Below, piece by piece: positions 7,004 through 15,929 of a stretch of DNA of 64,000 nt (its first letter is position 1; every line of letters begins with the position of its first letter). Both the position numbers and the translations under genes were made by a program. Source of the stretch: Candidatus Peribacteria bacterium (GTDB lineage: Bacteria; Patescibacteriota; Gracilibacteria; Peribacterales; Peribacteraceae); assembly GCA_020632295.1 (NCBI GenBank), contig JACKFU010000001.1, positions 558,001 to 622,000 of the forward strand, written 5' to 3'. The notes below the pieces were generated by a model that was not told where the DNA came from, ran no database searches, and saw nothing but the letters and a program-made list of their open reading frames with translations.

Positions 7004-8881
7004 ATGGCACAAGTGAACATACTGTCCTTGGCGCAGTCGGGAACCGAGTATAATCGGGAGAGGGTAGAACATGCGTTTTCGTTAGCACGTGATGCGTATG
7101 GCGAGACGATGCATTGGACTGGAATAACAGTAATGGAGCATGTCCTTGGTACACTAGAAGAACTTCAGCCGTTTGAACCCGATGAAGACACGGTTATTGC
7201 GTGCATTCTTCATCATATGCTTGAACAGAAAGCAATGACCCTTCTAGAACTCGAACAGCAGTTTGGTTCGAAAGTACGTGAGCTTGTGAGCGGTATTCAC
7301 CTTCTTGGACATGTCACTTTGGAGGGGCGTCGTCGTTCTATCGAGGATTTGCGGATTATGCTCCTTTCCGTTTCTGATGATATTCGCATCCTCTTTGTTG
7401 CCCTCTGTGATCGTGCATATTGTTTGCAGTTTGTGCAGAAGTTGGAGCATGCCCGTGCCAAGAGACTCTGTCAGGATGTGTTACAGCTGTTTGCACCTGT
7501 TGCTGCTCGACTTGGTATTTACTCGTTGAAGCATCGCTTAGAGGATGGCGCGTTTCCCGTGATACATCCTATTGATAGTGAACTTATCTCCGAGCAGTTA
7601 CACCATATTCATGCAGAGTATCCCGAATACTTAGAACGGGCCCAGGCAGCACTCGAACAATTTTTGCAGGAACAACAGATTGAGGCGACCGTACACTTCC
7701 GCGAAAAGCAGGCGTATAGCATCTTCCAGAAAATGCATTCGAAGTCCCTTTCGAGCATAACAGATATTTACGATCTCTTCGCACTTCGGGTCATCGTTCA
7801 TTCGGAAGAGGACTGTTATCGCGTTCTCGGACTACTCCATCGCATAGGTCGCCCTCTTGCCAATAGATTTAAAGATTACATTGCGTTTCCTAAGCCAAAT
7901 GGATATCAAAGTCTGCATACAACTCTTGCTGGATTTGCTGGTTTGCATGCAGGGTGCTTTGTCGAAGTACAAATTCGTACAGAGAGTATGCACCGCGAAG
8001 CACAGTTTGGTATTGCTGCACACTGGAGCTACAAAGAGCATGGTGCAACTGCTCGTGCTATGGAAAATGTACAGCTGCATTCCATGCTTCTCTCGCAGGA
8101 GTCAGTCAATGGTGATGATGATGTTCCGACACTGGTTGACCATATCTTTGTCCTGACACCCCGTGGCGATATTATCGAACTGCCCGAAGGGGCAACGCCA
8201 CTCGACTTTGCATTTCAAGTACATACGGATCTTGGTCTTTCTTTTCGCAGTGCACGTGTGAATGGATCCATCGTACCTCTCGATTACGCGCTGGAGAATG
8301 GTGATGTTGTTGAGATTCAAAAACATGCATCGCCGCAACCATCCTCGCAATGGATGCAGGTGCTCAAGATGGCATCGTCAAAAAGTCGCTTGCGTCGATT
8401 TCTCTACACACAAGATCGTCCCAAGCTCATTGCAATGGGAAAAGAACTGATTAATGCAGAGCTTAAAAAGAGAAATCTTCCACCACTGACCACAGATCTT
8501 TCGATTATGAAGGTGTGCGATGGTGAGGCATTAACGTTGCATCAACGAGAGGATATTCTTATGAAAATTGGCCAAGGCGCAGAACGTCCCTCATCGCTGT
8601 TGCCACGACTTGAGGTATTGCAACCAGTATTTGCACTGGTTGAAGATTCAAAAAAAGCAGAACATCATAATCGTCTTCAGCGTAAAGATGCCCTCATCGG
8701 TATAGAAGGGGGCGTTGCAATGCCGCTACGCTATGCAAAATGTTGCAGTCCGCAGGAGAGCCCTCAAGAGCAGATCGTTGGCAACATCAATCGATTTGGT
8801 GAGGTAATGATTCACAGGCATCGTTGTCGTATGTACAAAAATACGAATCCAGAGAGGAGAATTAGCGTGTGGTGGAAGTAA
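7004..8881 (+). CDS. rel: RelA/SpoT homologue with degenerate hydrolase site
   Basis: 625 aa. An HD-type hydrolase domain (about 20-190) is followed by the ppGpp synthetase domain (about 225-350, with RFKDYIAFPKPNGYQSLHTT and EVQIRT), a TGS domain (about 383-445) and a Cys/His zinc-finger-like module (KCCSPQE...HRHRC). The final ACT/RRM domain is missing. In the hydrolase the metal-binding His-Asp pair reads His-His (H70-H71) and the following Glu-Asp reads Glu-Gln (74-75). The synthetase residues are intact. I infer a (p)ppGpp synthetase with little or no hydrolase activity. It starts directly after the dtd stop, so the two are one operon. Confidence 0.88.
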   Translation: MAQVNILSLAQSGTEYNRERVEHAFSLARDAYGETMHWTGITVMEHVLGTLEELQPFEPDEDTVIACILHHMLEQKAMTLLELEQQFGSKVRELVSGIHLLGHVTLEGRRRSIEDLRIMLLSVSDDIRILFVALCDRAYCLQFVQKLEHARAKRLCQDVLQLFAPVAARLGIYSLKHRLEDGAFPVIHPIDSELISEQLHHIHAEYPEYLERAQAALEQFLQEQQIEATVHFREKQAYSIFQKMHSKSLSSITDIYDLFALRVIVHSEEDCYRVLGLLHRIGRPLANRFKDYIAFPKPNGYQSLHTTLAGFAGLHAGCFVEVQIRTESMHREAQFGIAAHWSYKEHGATARAMENVQLHSMLLSQESVNGDDDVPTLVDHIFVLTPRGDIIELPEGATPLDFAFQVHTDLGLSFRSARVNGSIVPLDYALENGDVVEIQKHASPQPSSQWMQVLKMASSKSRLRRFLYTQDRPKLIAMGKELINAELKKRNLPPLTTDLSIMKVCDGEALTLHQREDILMKIGQGAERPSSLLPRLEVLQPVFALVEDSKKAEHHNRLQRKDALIGIEGGVAMPLRYAKCCSPQESPQEQIVGNINRFGEVMIHRHRCRMYKNTNPERRISVWWK

Positions 8882-8898
8882 AACGTTGCAAATGTTGT

Positions 8899-10179
8899 TT
8901 ACGTTGTTTTTAGCATTTCCTTCAATGCCTTCTCTACCTTCGTCTGCCACTTGAGTTGCTCGTAGGCTTGTGCACCCTTTTGGTAGGCAGGTTCTACTTC
9001 CTGACGCTGGTTTGGTGTTGCCTGTGCGAGGAACCCCTCGACAACTTGGTCCATCTCCTCATCGGTGACATCAATGTTTTTCTCTTCAACAAGTTGCTGT
9101 ACACCGAGGCGAAGTTTTAGGCGCTGCTCGGCCTGTTTTTTGAAGTCAGTCATAACTTCCTCTGGCTTCTTTCCACTCTGTTGCATCCACTGCTCAAGCC
9201 CCATTCCTTGCTGCGACAGTTGCTGGTCAAATTCTCCAATCATCTGTCTGGTTTCTTCATCAATCAATTCTGGTGCAAGTTCCACACTTGTGCACTTGGC
9301 GATCTCTTCCAGCAGCATACGTTCTCTGCGCTGATATTCCATTGCTTCTTCCTGGCCACGCATGGATTCAGTAATTTGCTTCTTTAAGTCTGCAACAGAT
9401 GTTGCTTGTAGATGTTGCTTTGCAAACTCGTCAGTGAGCTCTGGTCGTACAACTTCTTCCACTTTCATTACCGTGACATGGAATGTCACCGGTTTGCTTT
9501 GCAGTTGCTCTGCGTGATATTTCTCGGGGAAGGTGATTGTGAAGTCTTTGGTGTCTCCCTTCTTTAATCCTTTTAATTCATCTTCAAAGCCGGGAATGAG
9601 CATCTTAGAGCCGATTTCTACATCATGATTTTCTGTACGGATACCATCAATCTCATTGCCGTCGCTATCTGCTCCCCAGAAGTTCATGGTGATTTTATCT
9701 CCTTCTTTGGCGCTACGATCGACTTCTTTTACTTCCTTATGTTTCTCCATGATGTAATCGATCATCTTTTCTACGTCTTTGTCATCAACCTTTGGCTCTT
9801 TCTGCTCAATCGAAATTTTATTGATCCCTTTGAGTTTTACTTCTGGCTTTTCAACAAACGTAATTTTTAATGTAAGTGGCTCTCTGCTGATTACTTCGAC
9901 AGCAGGGTGAATCACTGGTTTGATATCGTGTTCTTTCACAAGCGTTTCAAAGCTCATTGGAAGCAAATGATGAATGGTGAGTTCGAAAAGCTTCTGAGGG
10001 TTTACCTTGTTTTTTACCATCTCCATAGGAGCTGCTCCCTTGCGAAAGCCTTCAATCTCGATATCTCGAGAAAGTTCATGCAATGCTTTTTGTTCTGCGG
10101 GGGCAATTTGCCCTTCGGTGAATGTAACGGTGCACTCTGTGCGACTGGCTTTGAGTTTCTTAATAATGGGATCGGACAT
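8899..10179 (-). CDS. tig: Trigger factor (ribosome-associated chaperone)
   Basis: 426 aa from the ATG at 10179; a longer reading frame to 10260 adds 27 residues that overlap secF and do not match the family. The N-terminal ribosome-docking domain carries the signature FRKGAAP (about 35-42). An FKBP-type prolyl isomerase domain follows (about 160-245), and a long helical C-terminal domain forms the chaperone cradle. It binds L23 at the tunnel exit and shields nascent chains. It follows secF by 17 nt, so secretion and folding genes may be co-transcribed. Confidence 0.95.
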   Translation of the reverse strand: MSDPIIKKLKASRTECTVTFTEGQIAPAEQKALHELSRDIEIEGFRKGAAPMEMVKNKVNPQKLFELTIHHLLPMSFETLVKEHDIKPVIHPAVEVISREPLTLKITFVEKPEVKLKGINKISIEQKEPKVDDKDVEKMIDYIMEKHKEVKEVDRSAKEGDKITMNFWGADSDGNEIDGIRTENHDVEIGSKMLIPGFEDELKGLKKGDTKDFTITFPEKYHAEQLQSKPVTFHVTVMKVEEVVRPELTDEFAKQHLQATSVADLKKQITESMRGQEEAMEYQRRERMLLEEIAKCTSVELAPELIDEETRQMIGEFDQQLSQQGMGLEQWMQQSGKKPEEVMTDFKKQAEQRLKLRLGVQQLVEEKNIDVTDEEMDQVVEGFLAQATPNQRQEVEPAYQKGAQAYEQLKWQTKVEKALKEMLKTT

Positions 10180-10195
10180 CAGGAAAATAGGGGAT

Positions 10196-11089
10196 TTAAG
10201 ATTTCTTCTTCCAGTACACCAGGAGTGGTGTAGCCAGGAAGATTGAGGAGTAGGTACCAATAATGGCTCCTACAATCAACGTGAGAACAAACCATCGAAT
10301 ACTCTCTGACCCGAGAATAAAGAGGCAGCAGAGCATGATGAGCGTGGAGACACTCGTGTTAATTGACCTGGTAATACTCTGTGCGAGGCTGCGATCGGCA
10401 ACCTCGGCAAACTCCTCTTTGCGCCCCTGCTCGGCAAGGTTATCGCGGATACGGTCGAAGATGACAATGGTGTCGTTAACGGAGTATCCGAGAATAGTAA
10501 GCAGAGCAGTTATAAAGAGTGTATCAAACTCAAATGAAGTAACGTGACTCATGACAACAAAGATGCCTACCGTAATCAGGACATCGTGTAGCAGGGTAAC
10601 AACTGCGATGATACCAAATCGCCAAGGCGAGAGTTTACGAGGTATTTTTCTAAACGCGAAGGCGATGTAGAGAACGATGGCAATTGAAGCAGTAAAGAGT
10701 GCCCATACTGAGCGTTTCTTGAGGGACGCTCCGACCGTTGGTCCAATCGTCGTAAATTGTAGTTCTTTCACTTGGCCCATTTCTGCGCGCATGTGTTTAA
10801 GCAACGCAAGATGCTCTTCGTTGCTAATATCGCGCATGCGAAGGAGGAAGCTACTGGATTTTGTTGCAGAAATGGCAACATTACCCAGTGGCACTTCGCC
10901 TTCGAATGTTGCCAGTGTTTCCTCCATGGTCTCTTTTGGCGTATCAACAGGAACGGATACCTCCATTAGTGTACCCCCCGTAAAGTCGATACTGAGGTTT
11001 GGACCCGGTACAAACAGGAGTATAGCGCTTGTTAGCATCAATGCTGCAGAAAGGCCGAGGAAGAATTTTGCAGGTTTTAGGAAAGACAT
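10196..11089 (-). CDS. secF: Protein translocase subunit SecF
   Basis: 297 aa, six membrane helices. The first is followed by the SecD/F signature region (GPNLSIDFTGGTLMEV, about 28-43) and the periplasmic P1 domain. Helices 2-6 include the conserved NDTIVIFDRIRDN segment. SecDF uses the proton gradient to pull proteins through SecYEG from outside. A secD gene is normally directly upstream, but here the upstream gene is an unrelated membrane-anchored protein, so secD must lie elsewhere. Confidence 0.95.
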   Translation of the reverse strand: MSFLKPAKFFLGLSAALMLTSAILLFVPGPNLSIDFTGGTLMEVSVPVDTPKETMEETLATFEGEVPLGNVAISATKSSSFLLRMRDISNEEHLALLKHMRAEMGQVKELQFTTIGPTVGASLKKRSVWALFTASIAIVLYIAFAFRKIPRKLSPWRFGIIAVVTLLHDVLITVGIFVVMSHVTSFEFDTLFITALLTILGYSVNDTIVIFDRIRDNLAEQGRKEEFAEVADRSLAQSITRSINTSVSTLIMLCCLFILGSESIRWFVLTLIVGAIIGTYSSIFLATPLLVYWKKKS

Positions 11090-11107
11090 GGGGAGAGAGT
11101 AACCTCC

Positions 11108-12448
11108 TTAGAGGAGGGAATCCAGTAGTTTGAGAGAAATCTCCGGACTTTCCAGATTCCAAATATGGAGATCGTTTGTGCGGAGAGAAGAAATGGTTAG
11201 TGGAGCTTCTCTCAAGCTCATCAGCATTGTACTGATATCTGGCAAGTGTATCTGTAGTGCGGTCGCAAGACGTTTGGGCAGTATATGAGCAGTTGCTACC
11301 AGTGTGTCTGTCTGCTGCAAGGCAGAAAGCATCGTGCTGCGACGTTCTGTCATGATGTACTGAGATCCTTTTACTGCTGTAAAAAGGCCATGCTCCCCTG
11401 GAGCGACAGATGTACTTGTGACAGACCAGCCATAGAGTGGTTCGTACATGTAGAGAATACTCTTTTTGTCATAGCGGAGGTCGATGCTGGAAAATCGCTT
11501 GTCGAGTACTCGTTTTGTTACACGTGTTGATTGCAGTGTTTGCGCATACGATGCATGCAAACGTTCCATGATTGCATTGAGATGTTCACGATTATCCATT
11601 GAACCAGAGAGGAGAGTACTGAGTATTCCTCCGGAGGCAGAGACTTGTAGCACACTTGGTTGTTGTAGCAGGGGAAGAATGTCGAACGTAAAGCTGACAT
11701 TTGAACCAAGGTGACTTGTCAGTGATCGTAGGAGCCCCTCGGTGACTATGCTGTCACTTGTTGTCATTGTCTCTTTCCATGTAGACCATTTCTGCGGTGC
11801 ATTCGCTATGTTGATTGCAAGTATACGTTCTGATGCATACGGCACAGTGGTTGCCATATCTGCAAGCAATGGGTTTTCTTGTTGTACATGCATAAGACGC
11901 AATGCTGACGGAGACAAGGAGTATCCGAGTTCTCTCTCTTTTCCCATGAACAGTGTTTGGATGCTTCGTAGCTCATAGGATGATGCGGGAGTCATACGGA
12001 CAAATGTCCATGGCGTTTTAGCTGCTAGTGATGTGCGCATTGTTTTGTATACTGCATATTTTCCTAGTGTATGTCTCTGTGATGTCAGTAGTGGGAGGAC
12101 GGTTTCGTTTGATACTTGGATACCAAAATGCCCGATGGTGTGTGGTTGTGATGTATCTGTGTGGAAGGCAATTACCTCTTTCGTATCTCCTACTGCTACT
12201 ACTGCGAAGGCATAGAGTGATTCCGGATTGAGTTCCTGAAGGAAAGGGTACCGCTCTCCCCAAAATTTGAGATCCGCTTCTGTGGGCATGTGTACCAGTA
12301 CCTCTGTTTGAGAGGAGGGGAGGAAATCTGCTGGCTCACTTGCAAGGATACTCATCGTGGTTGCCATCCATATCAATCCAAGGAGCACAAGGGCGCTCCC
12401 GACCATAGCGGCGACAATGAGGATGGAAGCTCGTATTGTGTGGTGCAT
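11108..12448 (-). CDS. Membrane-anchored extracytoplasmic protein of unknown function
   Basis: 446 aa from the ATG at 12448. The longer open frame reaching 12724 runs into the RNA gene and lacks protein character. A short cytoplasmic start is followed by one membrane helix (about 7-30) and a large soluble domain with alternating strands (ALYAFAVVAVGDTKEVIAFHTD-like) and no cysteines. I do not recognise the fold. It is 18 nt upstream of secF and probably in the same transcript. Confidence 0.65.
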   Translation of the reverse strand: MHHTIRASILIVAAMVGSALVLLGLIWMATTMSILASEPADFLPSSQTEVLVHMPTEADLKFWGERYPFLQELNPESLYAFAVVAVGDTKEVIAFHTDTSQPHTIGHFGIQVSNETVLPLLTSQRHTLGKYAVYKTMRTSLAAKTPWTFVRMTPASSYELRSIQTLFMGKERELGYSLSPSALRLMHVQQENPLLADMATTVPYASERILAINIANAPQKWSTWKETMTTSDSIVTEGLLRSLTSHLGSNVSFTFDILPLLQQPSVLQVSASGGILSTLLSGSMDNREHLNAIMERLHASYAQTLQSTRVTKRVLDKRFSSIDLRYDKKSILYMYEPLYGWSVTSTSVAPGEHGLFTAVKGSQYIMTERRSTMLSALQQTDTLVATAHILPKRLATALQIHLPDISTMLMSLREAPLTISSLRTNDLHIWNLESPEISLKLLDSLL

Positions 12449-12528
12449 TCGCCTATAGAGTATAAGGCTACGCTGCGTATAACAAATGTATTCATAAAAC
12501 AGTTTCGTAGCCTGTCTATGGTATTTAG

Positions 12529-12557
12529 TTGCGAGTGAGTTTAGATAGACGTAAGAT
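12529..12557 (+). promoter_or_regulatory. Candidate promoter of structured RNA copy 1
   Basis: TTGCGA, 17-nt spacer, TAAGAT. Transcription would begin near 12564, at a TGATTTG sequence that also begins copy 2. Confidence 0.45.
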
Positions 12558-12563
12558 GATCTG

Positions 12564-12957
12564 ATTTGCCCGGGTAAATCAAAAATACAAACAGACCTTT
12601 CACACCACACACAAACATACAAAGAAGGACAACGGAGAGGGCTCTCTGTACGGATACCGTACGAAGGGCCCTCTCTGCTCTGCGATGTCGTCTCGTTGAT
12701 GAGAGGTTGCTCTACGAGATGCATTCCCTAATTCCCCATGGATCCCTTGGCTTCGGCCTTGTTTTGGATCCTGGTCGGGGGACTCGTCAGGTAGCGAGTT
12801 ATAAATGAGATACCATAGCAAGGCAGATAGCCGAGGTCACCTCACCTCATTTATTGTTCTTTTCGGCTCGTAACTCCCTTCTCTTAGAATAGTTACAGAT
12901 AGTCTTAAGGAGCATTCTACAGAAAGGCCAGAGACACTCGTTCTGGTCTTTTTGTTT
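12564..12957 (+). ncRNA. Structured RNA of unknown family, copy 1 (~390 nt)
   Basis: This gap has no credible gene but many hairpins. A conserved core (12735-12830) is homologous to copy 2 on the minus strand at 37975-38055. Shared elements are stem I (12740-12745 with 12766-12771), an inner GGC/GCC stem, an unpaired GTTTT before the closing strand, a GGGACTCG segment and stem III (ACTCG 12782-12786 with CGAGT 12795-12799). In stem I a U-A pair here is C-G in copy 2, which is compensatory. The 5' half has long hairpins (12637-12676, 12691-12720). It ends in an intrinsic terminator and faces a convergent gene, so it should act in trans. It does not carry the signatures of RNase P RNA, tmRNA or SRP RNA. 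Confidence 0.7.
12923..12957 (+). terminator. Intrinsic terminator of structured RNA copy 1
   Basis: AAAGGCCAGA pairs with TCTGGTCTTT (10 bp, one G-U) around a 9-nt loop, followed by a T-rich tract with one G. The tract lies on the plus strand, which fixes the direction of the RNA. Confidence 0.85.
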
Positions 12958-12961
12958 TAGC

Positions 12962-13089
12962 GACCTCACCCCCAACCCCTCTCCTCTGTGGAGGAGAGGG
13001 GAGCTTCGTTTAACGTACGACAAGGTTGTGTTCTTTTAATAACAGAGCTCCCTTCTCCTTCGCAAAGGAGAAGGGCCGGGGATGAGGTC
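12962..13089. repeat. 128-bp imperfect palindrome, MITE/BIME-like
   Basis: The ends GACCTCACCCCC... and ...GGGGATGAGGTC form a 23-bp inverted repeat (about 19 matches). Each arm holds its own hairpin built from CCTCTCC/GGAGAGG or CCTTCTCC/GGAGAAGG. The two arms pair over nearly their full length. It sits between the RNA terminator and the stop of the TPR gene. No coding capacity. Confidence 0.75.
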
Positions 13090-13093
13090 TTAT

Positions 13094-14395
13094 TTAGAGT
13101 TTACTAAGCTTTTCCTGAGCACTGAGCAGGTTTGGGTTGAGTTTGAGTGCTTGCTCAAAGGCGGAGCGAGCGGTATCTGTTTGTCCTACTTGTGCAGCTA
13201 CTGTTCCAAGCAGCTCGAATGCACGTGCATCACGCGGCCACTTCTCGGTTGCTTGCAGTGCTTTTGCAAGCGCATCTTCGGGGCGACCGAGTGCTACTGC
13301 TGCTGTGGTAAATCCTTCGAACATTTCGAGGGTTGCTTCGGTATCCTGTGTAAGTGCTTCATACTGGTCGAGGGCTAGTCCTGCATTGCCAATCTCCAGT
13401 GCATTCTGCGCAATCAGTCGTCGCACTTCATCCTGTGGTATGAAGCCATTGGATAGTGCGTACTCAAAGAAGGTAATTGCATTTTGATACTCATGCATAT
13501 CTGCATACGCACGAGCGAGGAAGTATTGGATCTCCGATTTCTGTGGGTCGAGCGAGTATGCGTGTTCGAGTGATGCAATCGATTGCTCCGTTCGCTCGGT
13601 AATAAGTTCACAGTATCCTTGGACAATCCATGCATCACGGTAGTCGTCTTTTACACTTGTGACCTGCACAAGAAGTGGGAGCGCTAGTTCACATTCTTGC
13701 ACCTGTGCAAGAGCACGAGAGAGGAGTGTTGTGCGGTGCAGTTGAGATCCTTCGGGAAATAACGCAAATTCTTGGTATGCAGATTGCAGTGTTCGTGCGT
13801 ATGACCGCAGGATTGGATCCCAACCGTTCACTGTGAGTTCGATTTCTTGCTGCGCTTGCTCATGGTTTCCCTGAATGAGTGCAAGGAGTGCAAGGCCATA
13901 GTGTTTTTGTGGGGAGTCATCTGCTGCTTTCAGCACAGTTTCTGCTTTTATCAGTTCTCCAGAACGCAGATCGATAATGGTCTCTAAGAGCAGAATATCT
14001 TCTGGTCTAGCGCCTGCATTTTTCATCTTCTTTAGCGTCGATTCTACTCCACGCATATCACGACGTTGCATTTGTGCTTGTGCCAGCTTGCGTAGAGCAG
14101 GAAGACCACCGTTTGCCTCAACTGCTGCTGCATACTCTTCTTGTGCCTCTGCCCATTCACCACGAAGCGACAGCATATCTCCTTGACGCAAATGAAGGAG
14201 GGAAACATCACCATTTGCTATCGGCTCATCGGTAAGACTGCCGGGATTGATACCCATGATACTCGTGTCATGGAACGTATTTCCGTGTGTCAGAAGCGTG
14301 GACTGTGTTAGCTGCCACCAGAGAAATGCCATCAGCACCCCTGCACATACTATGGCAAGCACAACAGGAGCAATGATGCGTGGAGGAACCTTCAT
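13094..14395 (-). CDS. Membrane-anchored TPR-repeat protein
   Basis: 433 aa. One N-terminal membrane helix (about 7-28) is followed by tetratricopeptide repeats over most of the length. Clear examples are the helices ending SLDPQKSEIQYFLARAYADMHEY, ALAKALQATEKWPRDARAFELLG and ARSAFEQALKLNPNLLSAQEKL. TPR arrays are protein-binding scaffolds, and here the array lies outside the membrane. Its start overlaps the stop of the next gene upstream by four bases (ATGA), so it is coupled to that 202-aa protein. Partners are unknown. Confidence 0.82.
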   Translation of the reverse strand: MKVPPRIIAPVVLAIVCAGVLMAFLWWQLTQSTLLTHGNTFHDTSIMGINPGSLTDEPIANGDVSLLHLRQGDMLSLRGEWAEAQEEYAAAVEANGGLPALRKLAQAQMQRRDMRGVESTLKKMKNAGARPEDILLLETIIDLRSGELIKAETVLKAADDSPQKHYGLALLALIQGNHEQAQQEIELTVNGWDPILRSYARTLQSAYQEFALFPEGSQLHRTTLLSRALAQVQECELALPLLVQVTSVKDDYRDAWIVQGYCELITERTEQSIASLEHAYSLDPQKSEIQYFLARAYADMHEYQNAITFFEYALSNGFIPQDEVRRLIAQNALEIGNAGLALDQYEALTQDTEATLEMFEGFTTAAVALGRPEDALAKALQATEKWPRDARAFELLGTVAAQVGQTDTARSAFEQALKLNPNLLSAQEKLSKL

Positions 14396-15000
14396 GCCTC
14401 TACCGTTGGACTCAATTCTCCATCTGCATCTTTTGAGCGGCCAGTCAGTGTTGCCTTTGCTGCTGTCTCCGCAACGTGTTTTGGGATGACTGCATCAATG
14501 GCACCCCAGGCAGCTTCTCCTTCATCAGGAAGGAGAATAGTGACCTGGTCACCCACCTCAGCACGATAGAAGGTCACCGATGCCAGGAGGACGCGATACA
14601 CCTTACCCTCTGCAAGAACTTTGTATTGCCCATCTTCTTGAATAAGGACGCCAACAACAGTCTTGCGGGGAATAGGGGCAATCTGTTTGTAGATAAATTT
14701 TCCTTCGTCGGTAATTGTCAGTTTCATACCATCGCCTTCGACGAGTTTGCTTTTGCTCGCATAGTTTGCGGGGACAGGGTAGCCTTGGCCATCACTGTCG
14801 AGCATGTTCTGCCCATCGAAAATACCTTCTACGACTTTGCCATCGGCGGATGCACCTGCGTGAATAGCTCGAGAAACATTGCGTTCTCTATCTGTATCAA
14901 CAACGCCGGTGAGATCTCTCATGAGAGAGTTTGCTGTTTTTAAGTTTGCTGCCGCAGACTCTAAGAGTTCTTGAATGTGGAGAAGTTTGTCGTCAGACAT
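14392..15000 (-). CDS. Cytoplasmic protein of unknown function (202 aa)
   Basis: An N-terminal helix (about 5-30) is followed by a compact, strand-rich domain with KLVEGDGMKLTITDEGKFIYKQI (starting about residue 84) and a basic, Ala-rich tail. There is no signal peptide, membrane helix or cysteine motif. I do not recognise a named family. It overlaps the PfkB kinase upstream by 8 bp and the TPR gene downstream by 4 bp, so all three are one translational unit. Confidence 0.6.
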   Translation of the reverse strand: MSDDKLLHIQELLESAAANLKTANSLMRDLTGVVDTDRERNVSRAIHAGASADGKVVEGIFDGQNMLDSDGQGYPVPANYASKSKLVEGDGMKLTITDEGKFIYKQIAPIPRKTVVGVLIQEDGQYKVLAEGKVYRVLLASVTFYRAEVGDQVTILLPDEGEAAWGAIDAVIPKHVAETAAKATLTGRSKDADGELSPTVEA

Positions 15001-15925
15001 AATGTTTCATCTCGGTGTCTGTTAGAAGTGCCGTTTGTGAGCCAATTGCTCCGATAACACTAGCAGCATTTATACTACCTGCTTTTAGTGCTATTTTCAA
15101 GGTCATTCCTTGTAAAAGAGCCCATGTTGCCCCTGTTCCAAATGCATCTCCAGCTCCTGTGGTATCCACCACACGCGTATCGGAAATTGCAGGGCAACGA
15201 TAGATGGTGTTCCCGTCAGATCCTACTGTGCCATTTGCCCCATCAGTAATGGCAATATTCTTTACGCCTGCATCATGCAGTTTGCGTATTGCGTCTTCAA
15301 GAGTGGATGTGCTTGTAAAGACCAGAGATTCTTCTTTATTCAGTAGGATCAGATCTGTGTGCTTAAGAAGTTCTTTGGTGTTAGCGGTGGTGAGACCTTG
15401 TTCAATTTGGCACCCTCCTGGGTTCCAGGTAAGTCCGATATTCGTGGTGGAGAGCGCATCGACAATATCATCTTGAATGACACAGCTATCTTCCTGAATA
15501 TGGTTTAAATACACCCAATCCATTGTTGTCAGCACATGCCTATCGAATGTGACATCGTGCAGGTGCTTGTTTGTACCCGGCTCATAGAGAATGACGCGTT
15601 CTCCCGTGTCTCCAGAGAGGATGATGGAGAAGCTGCTTACTTCATCTTCTACAACGGTAACACAGGATGTATCTACCCCTTCTTGTTCCAGGTTCTTCAG
15701 CAGTTTTTCTCCCCATTGGTCACTACTGAGCACTCCTACAAAACATGCATTACATCCGAGTCTCGAGAGCCCAACAGATGTATTACTTGCCCCTCCTCCA
15801 CAGGATTCAACAAGTTGATTCACACGAATTTTTGCACCAGCAGGCAGGGCAAAAGCAATATTGTCGGGTAGCCCTACAAACAGGTCGTACGTTGCGCCTC
15901 CAATGGACAGCGTCTTTTTTCCCAT
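14993..15925 (-). CDS. PfkB-family carbohydrate/nucleoside kinase
   Basis: 310 aa from the ATG at 15925, which gives the usual family start (KKTLSIGGATYDLFVG). The first PfkB signature region (GGGASNTSVGLSRLG, about 43-57) and the catalytic second signature DTTGAGDAFGTG (about 252-263, Asp as base) are both present. It is therefore an ATP-dependent sugar or nucleoside kinase of the ribokinase fold; the substrate cannot be read from sequence. A start at 15958 would overlap the neighbouring gene by 29 bp. Confidence 0.85.
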   Translation of the reverse strand: MGKKTLSIGGATYDLFVGLPDNIAFALPAGAKIRVNQLVESCGGGASNTSVGLSRLGCNACFVGVLSSDQWGEKLLKNLEQEGVDTSCVTVVEDEVSSFSIILSGDTGERVILYEPGTNKHLHDVTFDRHVLTTMDWVYLNHIQEDSCVIQDDIVDALSTTNIGLTWNPGGCQIEQGLTTANTKELLKHTDLILLNKEESLVFTSTSTLEDAIRKLHDAGVKNIAITDGANGTVGSDGNTIYRCPAISDTRVVDTTGAGDAFGTGATWALLQGMTLKIALKAGSINAASVIGAIGSQTALLTDTEMKHYV

Positions 15926-15929
15926 GATG

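Noticed and set aside
12449..12821. Minus-strand open frames across the RNA gene, including the N-terminal extension of the 446-aa protein
   Set aside because: Composition is not protein-like, they cross strong hairpins, and the homologous copy 2 keeps RNA stems and not a reading frame.
12564..12957. Structured RNA as RNase P RNA or tmRNA
   Set aside because: The length fits, but GAGGAAAGUCC-type and tRNA-like ends are absent, and there are two copies. A stray ACAGAA near the 3' end is not enough.
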